Shown here in pieces: positions 36,367 through 44,521 of a DNA stretch of 64,000 nt. Every line of letters begins with the position of its first letter. Position 1 is the stretch's first letter. The translations under genes were made by a program, and so were the position numbers. The notes beneath the pieces are model-generated. The model saw only the letters and a program-made list of their open reading frames with translations. It did no database searches and had not been told where the DNA came from. The DNA is taken from contig NZ_CP031747.1 of NCBI RefSeq assembly GCF_005311025.1, forward strand, positions 558,001 through 622,000. The letters run 5' to 3'. Origin of the DNA: Alcaligenes faecalis. Lineage in GTDB: Bacteria > Pseudomonadota > Gammaproteobacteria > Burkholderiales > Burkholderiaceae_B.

Positions 36367-38007
36367 ATGGCTATGGGTGCCGCATTAAACACCGATACAA
36401 CGACGGCGTCTCTAATTGATGAGGCTATGCAGTTGCTCACCAGCCAAGGGTTTGTGCAGTACTACCCAAACCTGGCTCAAACGCTGGGCAATTTCAAAGC
36501 TGCTTTGTTTTTGGGGCACGCGCTCTATTGGGCTCGGCATACTGCCGTTCACTATAAAAATCGTGATGGCTGGTTCTTTCTGACGGCAAAACAGTGTACG
36601 CAAGCAACGGGATTAAGTACCCGAGAGCAGGAGAGCGCTCGTCTCTTACTTGTTCAACATTCGCTGATTCAGGAAAAGCTGGCTGGTGGACCGGCCAAGC
36701 TCCATTACCGTATCAACCTTGATCGTCTCGCTTCTTGCCTGGGGATATCGGTTGTTGATCAGAAAGCAAGCTGGGCGCAGCTCGCACCATTGCTGAAGCG
36801 CTACGTGAGCTTCTACCGGCCCTTGGCGGATATTGCAGGCAATGTGGCCTCTGGCTTGTACCTATCGTATCTGCTGATTCAGCAACGTCATGTTCTCACT
36901 TACAGCCGAAGCATCGAGGGTGAATTTACGCTGTCTCAACAGGCGATTCGTAGCGCCCTCTGCTTGACCAGCAAAACACAACGCAATGCCCGTGATCGCC
37001 TGAAACAGATGGGTTTACTCCGGGAAGCCGGCAATCGCATACGCATTAACTTGTTGGCCTTATGCCCTTTGTTGCACGGTCAGGAGCAGTACCCGCTCAA
37101 GTCTGAGTCTACCGATCAGCCCCCCATTGCTGATGCACCGAAACTGACATCGGTATCCAAACCTGTCCCTGTGAATGGGCATAAGCCTGCGCCATCACGA
37201 TCAAGCAAATTATTTGGAGTTGGCACACAGTCACAACGGCCGCTGTTTGATTTGGATAGTGCTGGCGCAGCACGGGCGAACGCAACCGTCCAGCACGCGC
37301 TGCGTGACCCTGCCAGTATGAATCCTGGACGTCTCTTTGCTCAGACCCCAGTGAGTCCCAAGGCAGCTTGTGGACAACTCACAAAAACAAGCGACCTCAC
37401 AACTTGCCCAGTTGCCCAAAACGCGAAACTTGATTCCCAAACCGCAAAACTAACTTGCCCAAACCGCGAAACTAAGCTGCCCAAACCGCGAAACAACAAT
37501 ACAACAATATCTCTTCAAACAACTACAAGACCCGCCGTCACCACGGCGTCTGCAGGGGATAAGTCCAAGGCACTGGCCGAGATAGCGGATTGTCGTCGTG
37601 ATGATTTGAATTTTCAAAACGACGAGGTTGATGTCACTTTACCCAGCGTGCTTGGCAAGCAATGGCATGAGGCTGTGCGCAAGGTGCTATCCATTGCCAA
37701 GCCAGAGCATCGTCAGAGTTTGCTTGATGAGTTGGAAGGCCAGTTGCGCAATCCAGGCAAGCACATCGCAAATCCTCCTGGCTACTTGCATTCGCTGCGT
37801 GTCGGCTTGGAATCCGGTCGTGTGCAACTGGCATATGCGCAAAGCATTGCAAGCCAGCGTGAACACAATCGACATGCTCAAGATGCCGTCCAAGAGCACA
37901 TCAAGGCTCTCAATACAAACCTGACGACAACTCTGCCTCCAATGACGAAAGAGGAGGCCTTTGCTCAGTTGCGCCAGCAGGTGCAGGCCATGAGGAAGCT
38001 GCCATGA
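36367..38007 (+). CDS. Replication-type protein of PFGI-1/SPI-7-class elements (STY4528-like)
   Basis: 546 residues. Two tandem winged-helix-like domains: residues ~25-120 (YYPNLAQTLGNFKAALFLGH, then FFLTAKQCTQATGLSTREQE) and ~145-235 (FYRPLADIAGNVASGLYLSY, then FTLSQQAIRSALCLTSKTQR). A Gln/Thr/Pro-rich linker near 250-420 contains imperfect repeats (NAKLDSQTAKLTCPNRETKL), and a C-terminal region ~430-546 is helical. The position between parB and ssb and the domain type fit the 'pathogenicity island replication protein' group. Its stop overlaps the start of the repeat ORF by ATGA. Confidence 0.72.
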   Translation: MAMGAALNTDTTTASLIDEAMQLLTSQGFVQYYPNLAQTLGNFKAALFLGHALYWARHTAVHYKNRDGWFFLTAKQCTQATGLSTREQESARLLLVQHSLIQEKLAGGPAKLHYRINLDRLASCLGISVVDQKASWAQLAPLLKRYVSFYRPLADIAGNVASGLYLSYLLIQQRHVLTYSRSIEGEFTLSQQAIRSALCLTSKTQRNARDRLKQMGLLREAGNRIRINLLALCPLLHGQEQYPLKSESTDQPPIADAPKLTSVSKPVPVNGHKPAPSRSSKLFGVGTQSQRPLFDLDSAGAARANATVQHALRDPASMNPGRLFAQTPVSPKAACGQLTKTSDLTTCPVAQNAKLDSQTAKLTCPNRETKLPKPRNNNTTISLQTTTRPAVTTASAGDKSKALAEIADCRRDDLNFQNDEVDVTLPSVLGKQWHEAVRKVLSIAKPEHRQSLLDELEGQLRNPGKHIANPPGYLHSLRVGLESGRVQLAYAQSIASQREHNRHAQDAVQEHIKALNTNLTTTLPPMTKEEAFAQLRQQVQAMRKLP

Positions 38008-38264
38008 CCGCCAGACTCATCCGTACCCCATTCGGTAGGACATTTTGTCTTAATCCCCAACAGGTGGGAGGTAAGACATTCTGTCTCAATCCCCACCGGG
38101 TGGGAGGTAAGACGTTTTGTCTCAATGCCCAACGGTTGGGAGGTAGCCCGTTTCGGGTCACCTCCCACCGGGTGGGGAGTAGCCCGTTTGGGGCCACCGC
38201 CCAACGGTTGGGAAGTAGCCCGATTGGGGCTACTCAAGAGAACAGACTTAGGAGACCGTATTAA
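38004..38264 (+). CDS. 86-residue peptide built from 12-residue tandem repeats
   Basis: Starts with ATG overlapping the previous stop (ATGA) and ends with TAA overlapping the next start (TAATG), which is strong evidence that it is translated as part of the operon. After a 10-residue lead (MTARLIRTPF) come units of 12 residues: GRTFCLNPQQVG, GKTFCLNPHRVG, GKTFCLNAQRLG, GSPFRVTSHRVG, SSPFGATAQRLG, then a partial unit and a basic end. The first three units share FCLN, the later ones drift to FRVT/FGAT. It is basic, has one Cys in each of three units, and has no signal peptide. I know no family for it. The DNA below it may matter more than the peptide (see repeat entry). Confidence 0.6.
   Translation: MTARLIRTPFGRTFCLNPQQVGGKTFCLNPHRVGGKTFCLNAQRLGGSPFRVTSHRVGSSPFGATAQRLGSSPIGATQENRLRRPY
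38034..38240 (+). repeat. 36-bp tandem repeat array with paired inverted repeats
   Basis: Five complete 36-bp units start at 38034, 38070, 38106, 38142 and 38178, and a partial one at 38214. Each unit holds arm pair A (TAAGACA-TTC-TGTCTCA in unit 2; TAGCCCG-TTT-CGGGTCA in unit 4) and arm pair B, a 13-base palindrome alternating CCCACCGGGTGGG (units 2, 4) and CCCAACGGTTGGG (units 3, 5). The differences between units are largely compensating on both arms, so pairing is kept while sequence changes. The array sits between a replication-type gene and a small wHTH-like gene, so iteron/origin, RNA structure or protein-binding array are all possible. Confidence 0.9.
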
Positions 38265-38653
38265 TGACTAACGAACAATTGTTTATTCATCTTCTGCATA
38301 GGCTACAGAAATACAGCGATGCCCTGGTTCTTCATGTACTGCTACAAGACCACGGAGATGAGCGTCGAGTCCGGACGTCCGCTACCAAGATGGCTTTGGA
38401 CTCATTGCGAGGTCAGATTAACCGCCGTCAAGTTCAACGTGCCTTCGAGCGGTTGGAATCCATGGGGCTTATTAACGTGATGCCTCAGCCCAATTACCGC
38501 ACCTTGGTCACAGTCAACAGTGACGCCTTGTTGGAATTTCTCAATCAAGACCCTTTGAGCGGCATGTTGCCTGGGTTCCGTGCCAATACGTTCCCGTTTC
38601 TGGATGCTGTCAACGCAACACCGCTGGCAGATTTCAAGGGGTCAACGATCTGA
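38264..38653 (+). CDS. Small helix-turn-helix-like element protein
   Basis: 129 residues; the start ATG overlaps the stop of the repeat ORF (TAATG) and has its own GGAGA upstream. The middle (TSATKMALDSLRGQINRRQV, then FERLESMGLINVMPQ) reads as a winged helix. Its neighbours suggest a role in replication or its control. Family not recognised. Confidence 0.65.
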   Translation: MTNEQLFIHLLHRLQKYSDALVLHVLLQDHGDERRVRTSATKMALDSLRGQINRRQVQRAFERLESMGLINVMPQPNYRTLVTVNSDALLEFLNQDPLSGMLPGFRANTFPFLDAVNATPLADFKGSTI

Positions 38654-38700
38654 TGATGTCCGTCACCACCCATTCATTTTTCTCTTCTCAGTGATTACCT

Positions 38701-39819
38701 ATGCCTACTTCGACTGATAAGCAGCCACGACTCAAGTCCAGCGACAAGCCCGCTACCATTCCCGCACCCAAGTCTCTTATTGAGTTCTCTACGGAGGAGA
38801 ACTCCCCCTTCACCGATGGGTATTCGATTACCGGCGAAGAAGCCTTGCTGGCCTCGTATATGGCGGGCCCGATGAGTGAAGATGATCCGCTTTATGAGCG
38901 GTATATCGAATTGGAAGATCGTAGAGATCAATTGGCTCGTATGCAGGCCAAATTCCATACGCGCAAGGGTTCTGATCCTGACGTCAAACCAGCTGAGTTC
39001 TTCGCTATGGATGACCTGGGCTCTCTGGTCGATTCAGAAGACGATCTGATGACCCTGCATACCAAGGAGGCATTTAGGCTGTTTATGGGGCGTGTGCGTG
39101 AGCCTGGCTCAGATGTGGCCCCTATCGTAGGTGGTCGCCGTGTTGCCAGTTCGTTGCGCAGCTTATGGCTATTGACGGGCAATGACAATCCCTATGCCGA
39201 TTGGTCTTTGCTGCGTCATGAGCAATCCATGGAAGAAGTGAATGAGCGGCTGCAAGAGGAGATCAAGGCTGCCGAGACTTTGCTGTCAAGCCAGCAGCAA
39301 CGTGGGTTGAGTTATTCCGTGTTGAAGTCTGCTCAACCGCAGTCTTTGCAGCTGGGATTCCGATCCCCCTACGGATACAGCATCAGCCGCTTGATTGTTG
39401 ATTATGACTACTTCATCCGTTTGCAGAAAACACTGGGTCGCAAGACGCTCTTAAGCGATCAGCAAATGCGCCGCTCGATCACAGAAATGACTCGCTTTAT
39501 CCGTCGCGTATTCAATGAGGTCGCCAGGTTTTCACGTTGGCTCATGCAGCCAGACATCAATGCACTGTCCCGACTGGACTTCATTACGGAGCATGCTTCA
39601 GAAGAGGGCAAGCGGCGGGTGGAATTCGTGCGCGAAGTATTCGGCATGGTGCCTGCCGATGTGTTCACCGCCAAGCTGCAACCACGTCACTCTCGACGCC
39701 GGTACACATTAACTGAGAAGGAAAGGAGCCTGTTGCAGTCAGTAGGTGTGCAACTGGCTGAAGCTGAAGCACAGCGCGAAGCCGACGAGTTTCAGGATGC
39801 CAATTCGGGTTTGGTGTGA
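38701..39819 (+). CDS. Integrating conjugative element protein, PFL_4669 family (TIGR03761)
   Basis: 372 residues. Typical core at about 115-300: HTKEAFRLFMGRVREPGSDV, SLRSLWLLTGNDNPYADWSL, PYGYSISRLIVDYDYFIRLQ. This family is confined to PFGI-1/SPI-7-class elements and always lies near ssb; its biochemical role is unknown. It supports classing the whole 32.4-40.8 kb block with those elements. Confidence 0.82.
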   Translation: MPTSTDKQPRLKSSDKPATIPAPKSLIEFSTEENSPFTDGYSITGEEALLASYMAGPMSEDDPLYERYIELEDRRDQLARMQAKFHTRKGSDPDVKPAEFFAMDDLGSLVDSEDDLMTLHTKEAFRLFMGRVREPGSDVAPIVGGRRVASSLRSLWLLTGNDNPYADWSLLRHEQSMEEVNERLQEEIKAAETLLSSQQQRGLSYSVLKSAQPQSLQLGFRSPYGYSISRLIVDYDYFIRLQKTLGRKTLLSDQQMRRSITEMTRFIRRVFNEVARFSRWLMQPDINALSRLDFITEHASEEGKRRVEFVREVFGMVPADVFTAKLQPRHSRRRYTLTEKERSLLQSVGVQLAEAEAQREADEFQDANSGLV

Positions 39820-39850
39820 AGAAAGGGATTTGTGAGAAAAGGGCGAAAGG

Positions 39851-40345
39851 ATGACAAAGCGAACTCGAAGTCTACGTGTCAATGTGGTTGAGTGGGCAAG
39901 GAAGACCTTGGAGAACGAAACGTGTCAGAGCGTGATTGACACAAAGCCCTTTACGGGTAGGGGCACCGCCCAGTCGTTGCGCCACCATCTTATGCAAGTT
40001 GACCAGGTTGAAGCAGACATGGTCGCTCTCTGTGCTGCCACAAAGAAAGTGGCTGGCTATTCCATGTATCTGGCCGAGCACCGTCGTAAAGCGGACGGCT
40101 ATATGGCGCTGCGTTGGCGAGAGATTGGCACAAGAAAGCATCTGTCATGGGAAGAGGCGCACTCAAGATATGCGGTCCTACCGACCGTGCTGCGGCAGTG
40201 GTACGAACAGGCCAATGCTCAGGCACAAGAATTCAATTCGCAACATCTCAAATTGCGCGGACTCGTACGTGAGCTGAAGTTACTGAGTCAGCAACGCAAA
40301 GTTCCCACTTTTGCTAGGCCAATTCCGAGTCGAAGTGGGGCGTGA
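39851..40345 (+). CDS. DUF3158-family element protein
   Basis: 164 mostly helical residues (RGTAQSLRHHLMQVDQVEAD, then LSWEEAHSRYAVLPTVLRQW) ending in a basic tail. DUF3158 genes sit between the PFL_4669 gene and ssb in this element class. Function unknown. Confidence 0.75.
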   Translation: MTKRTRSLRVNVVEWARKTLENETCQSVIDTKPFTGRGTAQSLRHHLMQVDQVEADMVALCAATKKVAGYSMYLAEHRRKADGYMALRWREIGTRKHLSWEEAHSRYAVLPTVLRQWYEQANAQAQEFNSQHLKLRGLVRELKLLSQQRKVPTFARPIPSRSGA

Positions 40346-40411
40346 TCCAGTTAATGCAGGGCAATCCGACCATATGGTCAAGTCGTTTGTTTTTCACCGA
40401 AAGGAGTTGAT

Positions 40412-40849
40412 ATGCAGAACTTGTTTATTGGTAAGGGCAACCCGGGCGACTCACCCACCTTGAAACGTATTCCTCGTAAGAACAATTCGGGCGAAGAGTT
40501 TAGTGTGTGCAGTATGCGTGTGTACTTTGGGCGTTACGGGGTGGACCAGGCCACCGGCGAAGTTGGGCAGATTGGGGGCTTCTGGCGCGAGGTTGAGATC
40601 TACGGCAGCAAGGCCGAGGCGTGCGCACAGTTTTTGCGCAAGGGAGCTCGCGTGCTGGTCATTGGTGAGGAGCGGGATTTCTTTGCCAAAGATGAGACCA
40701 CGAATGCCGAGGTACAGGTGATCAAGATCGTCGCTGAGGATGTGGCCCTGCAGCTCACACGCATTGAATCGATCACCTACAAGCAAGCAAACCGGCCTGC
40801 GGCAGCTCGTGATCAAGATGTGCCGTCGGATGAGGATGTTCCAGCGTAA
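40412..40849 (+). CDS. ssb: Single-stranded DNA-binding protein of the element
   Basis: 145-residue OB-fold protein (FIGKGNPGDSPTLKRIPRKN; FWREVEIYGSKAEACAQFL; GARVLVIGEERDFFAKDE). It lacks the chromosomal SSB acidic tip of the DDDIPF type but ends in an acidic segment (DQDVPSDEDVPA). It should coat single strands during element replication or transfer. AAGGAG precedes the ATG. Confidence 0.87.
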   Translation: MQNLFIGKGNPGDSPTLKRIPRKNNSGEEFSVCSMRVYFGRYGVDQATGEVGQIGGFWREVEIYGSKAEACAQFLRKGARVLVIGEERDFFAKDETTNAEVQVIKIVAEDVALQLTRIESITYKQANRPAAARDQDVPSDEDVPA

Positions 40850-40901
40850 TTAACAAGATAGGGGGCAATGTTCATAGATATGGAGGTGTTATGAAAGTAA
40901 G

Positions 40902-42371
40902 GTGCTGCCGTTGAATATTGTCCCAATCTCGCTTAAGGCCCCTGAGTTACTTATTCAAGCTGTTTTTGATGGGCGCAGGCTTGGGCTACAACTGTTCAAT
41001 ATTTCAGGAATGGCCGCCCGGTTGTCTAAAGCTGGGGCATGGTGGTGTCCTGGACGGCGGATGTGGGTATTGGAGCAGGGCAGTGCTGACCATGCCTTAG
41101 CTTGGTTGCAGGCGCACTATCTGCGTGAGCATGTTGATTTTGACGGGGCTGCTGTGCTATTAAAGGCGGCTATAAGGGCCCCCGAGCCTGATTACTTTAC
41201 CCAACTGCTCGACGTCCAAATTTTTGAGCTGGCCAGAGGCGAGCTCAACCATGGCCAACATGCCGTCAGCTTTTCTTACGATGGGCTGTGCGTGCGTGCC
41301 ATGCGTGCGCTACAGGGGAGATTTCATAAGCCCGCTGCGGCGTGGCAAGTACGCGGTGAAGTGGCGCACATCCAGCACGTGCTCCGTGACCTGGCAGGCG
41401 TGGCGCCTGAGTATACGTTCGTGCATGAGCAGCCCGTCGTACTCGAAGAACTGGTTTCATCAAGCGCGGATGAATCGCCCATCCAGGTACCTGCTGCGAC
41501 TCCTGAGCAAGGGGAAAGCGGCCCCGCCCAAGATGTGGATGGAGCGGGTTTTTTGTCTGCCGACCTGGAGCAAAGCAACGCGGTCGACATCGATGAAGCA
41601 GTGCTGGCTGCGATCGCTGTGGGCGCAGGTTTACGGGAGTATCAAGTCGATGGCGTCCGTCACCTAGCAGGTCAGACAGGAGCGTGCTTGGGCGACGATA
41701 TGGGCTTGGGTAAGACACGGCAGACTGTTGTAGGTGCTCGTCTAGCTGCGGGGCAGGGTAGAGTGCTTATAGTCTGTCCCGCCTCTTTGCGTATCAACTG
41801 GGAACGCGAGATCCACGCAGTGTATCCCGATGCTGTAGTCGGCTTTGCCGGGGATGATCGGATCTCAACCTTGTACGGTTGTCAGTGGGTCATTGCGAAT
41901 TACGAACGATTGGGTGGCCTGGTGCGCGAGGTCGAGCTTGAGTTTGGGGCCATGGCTATTGATGAAGCGCATTATCTTAAGGAGCATAAATCCGGGCGTA
42001 CGCGCAATGCTTTTGTGATGGCCACGCGTATTCCGAAACGCTATGTGGTAACCGGTACACCTCTTCTGAATCGTGAAATTGAGCTGCACACGCTCTTGCG
42101 ACTTACCGGCCACCCGCTTGGCCGTATGGAACTGAAAGAGTTCCGCAAAGAGTTCACCGGCTCCCGTGATCGTCGAGCGGCCTTAGCCCGCGCCTTGGGC
42201 GGGTGGATGCTACGCAGGCGTAAGGATGTACTCGACCTGGGCGCCAAGACCCATTCAGTCCGTTACATCTCGCCTAGTGAAGGCCTGGCGGCCTATAAGG
42301 AGATCTACGATGATATGAGCCTGATGGCCATGCCCAAAATCACTAAGCTGCGCCTGAACATTGATTGGTAA
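40902..42371 (+). CDS. SNF2-type helicase, truncated before the second helicase domain
   Basis: 489 residues from a GTG at 40902 (start uncertain). Residues ~245-420 are a SNF2/HARP-like ATPase domain: REYQVDGVRHL, Walker A GDDMGLGKTRQTV, motif Ia VCPASLRINWERE, DEAH box AIDEAHYLKEH, motif III VTGTPLLNRE. The protein stops shortly after KDVLDLGAKTHSVRY, so the C-terminal helicase domain (motifs IV-VI) is missing. Intact relatives (SMARCAL1-like) need it for translocation. The cut coincides with the end of the element block and the beginning of unrelated DNA, so this is likely a deletion or insertion junction. Confidence 0.75.
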   Translation: MLPLNIVPISLKAPELLIQAVFDGRRLGLQLFNISGMAARLSKAGAWWCPGRRMWVLEQGSADHALAWLQAHYLREHVDFDGAAVLLKAAIRAPEPDYFTQLLDVQIFELARGELNHGQHAVSFSYDGLCVRAMRALQGRFHKPAAAWQVRGEVAHIQHVLRDLAGVAPEYTFVHEQPVVLEELVSSSADESPIQVPAATPEQGESGPAQDVDGAGFLSADLEQSNAVDIDEAVLAAIAVGAGLREYQVDGVRHLAGQTGACLGDDMGLGKTRQTVVGARLAAGQGRVLIVCPASLRINWEREIHAVYPDAVVGFAGDDRISTLYGCQWVIANYERLGGLVREVELEFGAMAIDEAHYLKEHKSGRTRNAFVMATRIPKRYVVTGTPLLNREIELHTLLRLTGHPLGRMELKEFRKEFTGSRDRRAALARALGGWMLRRRKDVLDLGAKTHSVRYISPSEGLAAYKEIYDDMSLMAMPKITKLRLNIDW

Positions 42372-42556
42372 ATAAAAAACAATAAAAATCAATCAGCTAA
42401 ATGTATTTTTCAGCCTATTTTTCAATTGTACCCACCAGTGTACTCACCATTTGGGTTGGGGCTTTAGCTGTCAGGCCTGTTTTTAGCACAGATAGGCTCA
42501 CTTGCATGGTGCTATTTTTAGCTCTATATTTGTAGCTGATTTAACGGGAGGTACCT

Positions 42557-42808
42557 ATGGACACCATTTACGCAGATTATTCGGTCAGCATGTCCGAGTT
42601 CAAAAAGAACCCCGCTCAGGTCCTGCGCACGGCGGGTGAGAAGCCCGTGGCGGTACTCAACCACAACCGCCCGGCGTTCTACATGATCACCCCCAAGCTC
42701 TTCGAAGCGCTGGTCGAGGAGCTGTCCGATCGTGACTTGGCGGAACTGGCCCGTCAGCGCCTGGCGAACAAGGGCGCAGCGGTCGAGGTGGACATTGACA
42801 GTCTCTGA
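42557..42808 (+). CDS. Phd/YefM-type antitoxin
   Basis: 83-residue antitoxin. The N-terminal DNA-binding part (YSVSMSEFKKNPAQVLRTAG, EKPVAVLNHNRPAFYMI) is the Phd/YefM fold; the C-terminal helix (DLAELARQRLANKGAAVEV) would wrap the toxin. GGGAGG precedes the ATG. It should repress its own promoter in the ~185 bases upstream. Overlaps the toxin start by 14 bases. Confidence 0.9.
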   Translation: MDTIYADYSVSMSEFKKNPAQVLRTAGEKPVAVLNHNRPAFYMITPKLFEALVEELSDRDLAELARQRLANKGAAVEVDIDSL

Positions 42809-43121
42809 TGCCTCCCCGGCACCGGCGCGTTACCGTCTCAAGTTCTTGCCCGAGGCACTGGCCGAGTGGAACGCGCTGGACGGCAGTGTCAAGGCAGTCC
42901 TTAAAAAGTTGCTGTTGAAACGCCTGGAACAGCCACGTCCGCCAGGCGCTGAACTGCGCGGTGACTTGCGCGATTGCTACAAGATCAAGCTGCTCAAACA
43001 GGGGTACCGGTTGGTTTATCTGGTTGAGGATGACGTTCTGGTCGTCCTCGTGTTGGCGGTGTCCAAGCGCGAAGACATGGAGGTCTACCGGGCATCAGTT
43101 GATCGCTTGCTTTCGGGCTAG
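42795..43121 (+). CDS. RelE/ParE-family toxin
   Basis: 108 residues from the TTG at 42795, inside the end of the antitoxin gene (coupled translation). RelE fold: RYRLKFLPEALAEWNALDGS, GAELRGDLRDCYKIKLLKQG, YRLVYLVEDDVLVVLVLAV, SKREDMEVY. The basic residues and the terminal Y of the active centre are present, so ribosome-dependent mRNA cleavage is likely. The pair could stabilise the mosaic element. Confidence 0.9.
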   Translation: MTVSDASPAPARYRLKFLPEALAEWNALDGSVKAVLKKLLLKRLEQPRPPGAELRGDLRDCYKIKLLKQGYRLVYLVEDDVLVVLVLAVSKREDMEVYRASVDRLLSG

Positions 43122-43217
43122 CAGAGGCACGGCCTGCTTACCTGCTCATACGTTCGCCAGGGAGTCGAAGCCTTCCGTGATTTCTGAGAACAGGTTCCGC
43201 TTTTGCATCGCCTTCAT

Positions 43218-44045
43218 TTAGTTCAAGGATCCTATCTCATGGGCGCGTTGAATGAGGAGCTCGATAATTTCTGTCTTGCTCATGCGTTCTCTTTCGGCGA
43301 GTTGGTCGAGCTGTATCCTGGCGGCATCAGAGAGAGAGAGGTTAGTTTGTCGCTTGCCTCGGCGGTTGGCGTAGGTTTGCTTGGCCTTGAATCTCTTCTT
43401 GATTTGCTCAAGGTGATGAAGCTTTTCCTCTTGGCTGAAAGGTGTGCCATCTAGAAATTCCAGAATTTCTACAAACCGCGAGAACTTTATGGCTTGAACG
43501 GCTACTGACCTGTGATGTTCCTGGTACCACATCCAAGCGATCTCACATTTCTGCTTTTCTTTCCCCGCGCTTGCGTACCAAGAGAGGGCTTTGTCTTGAA
43601 GTTGCTGCTCGACCCAGGCTTCTTTCAGCCGTTCCAAGACATCTAATTTTCTGCTCTTCTCGGCATTTGAAAAATCAAACCAGGAGACTAGGCATTCCCT
43701 TGGTGTTAGGGCGTCAGGACATACCAAGGTGCCTCCATATTTGTTCTGCGCCGTTTGTAGTAGCCAGCCCGGTTGCCGTCCACGTTTATCGATCCAGTCG
43801 AATACATGCTCTGGAAGGAGAGAGTGGTATCGCTGATTATTTACTATGGCAACAAGGTCATTTCTCTTTATGTAATCAGCTATTTGAGTGCGCGTATCGC
43901 GTGTATCAAAACTGGCAGGGTGAAAGTGGGCCCCTACCGATTGAAGATACATCCATAGCCAAATGGTTTCGCGACGCCCTAGGACCCAGGGGAAAAACAA
44001 ACCTTGCAGCTCATCGTTGATCGTGACGGCCATATCTAATTTCAC
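43218..44045 (-). CDS. Uncharacterised protein with ribbon-helix-helix-like C-terminus
   Basis: 275 residues. I do not recognise the N-terminal ~215 residues (WLWMYLQSVGAHFHPASFDT; LPEHVFDWIDKRGRQPGWL), which are Trp- and charge-rich. The last ~45 residues (RQTNLSLSDAARIQLDQLAE, then RMSKTEIIELLIQRA) resemble a CopG/MetJ ribbon-helix-helix DNA-binding unit. Start may be 44045 or the Met four codons later. Opposite in direction to its neighbours and not in an operon. A role in element control is a guess. Confidence 0.65.
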   Translation of the reverse strand: MKLDMAVTINDELQGLFFPWVLGRRETIWLWMYLQSVGAHFHPASFDTRDTRTQIADYIKRNDLVAIVNNQRYHSLLPEHVFDWIDKRGRQPGWLLQTAQNKYGGTLVCPDALTPRECLVSWFDFSNAEKSRKLDVLERLKEAWVEQQLQDKALSWYASAGKEKQKCEIAWMWYQEHHRSVAVQAIKFSRFVEILEFLDGTPFSQEEKLHHLEQIKKRFKAKQTYANRRGKRQTNLSLSDAARIQLDQLAERERMSKTEIIELLIQRAHEIGSLN

Positions 44046-44486
44046 GGATATCGATAGTTATATCAATTATAAACTAGACCGCAACTAGCCACGCGCTATG
44101 GCCGTTCTGCATTGCAACTATACTGGGAACTATATTGGTACTACATAGACAAAATTGTCACTCTTACGTACGAATAACGGGTGAGAAGGTCATCGTAGTC
44201 CGCAATGTATGTGCACACAAGGTCGGCCTACTGTAGCTGGTCGAGCTCTCAGCGTAGTCATCCCAGATCAGCAGAGCAACTGCTGCTCGATAACATCAGA
44301 GCTTTATTTAGCGTATAGGATGCCAGTCCGTCAGCCGCGTGGTGGCCAAGCAATGGACTTTCGGACCTCTGTCTCATCGAGATATTGTTGGTTTAGTAAT
44401 AGAGCTGGATGTGACTTGGGAGAACAGGCATCCAGAATGCCTGTAAAGCGATGACGAGTGATTGATATAAAAAAATATAGAACAAC
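44046..44486. other. Intergenic region upstream of the Gp2-like gene
   Basis: About 440 bases, variable composition, ending in an A/T-rich stretch (44462-44480). A short plus-strand frame at 44209-44454 has no ribosome binding site and no recognisable product. Probably promoter DNA for both flanking divergent genes. Confidence 0.4.
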
Positions 44487-44518
44487 CATTACCTATGACA
44501 AAAACGCCATAGGTAATG
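44487..44518 (+). promoter_or_regulatory. Perfect inverted repeat over the ribosome binding site of the Gp2-like gene
   Basis: CATTACCTATG (44487-44497) and CATAGGTAATG (44508-44518), 11 bp each, 10-base spacer. The right arm contains the AGG element used by the ATG at 44522. It could be an operator, or an RNA hairpin that hides the ribosome binding site. Confidence 0.7.
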
Positions 44519-44521
44519 AGA

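Noticed and set aside
37910-38237. Minus-strand open frames across the 36-bp repeats as genes
   Set aside because: A 36-bp unit without a stop stays open in every copy, so the long frames are expected by chance; they lack ribosome binding sites, whereas the plus frame is coupled on both sides.
38034-38240. CRISPR array
   Set aside because: Units of 36 bp follow each other directly with no spacers, and units vary in sequence; there are no cas genes.
44209-44454. 81-codon plus-strand open frame
   Set aside because: No ribosome binding site, no recognisable sequence, composition like non-coding DNA.
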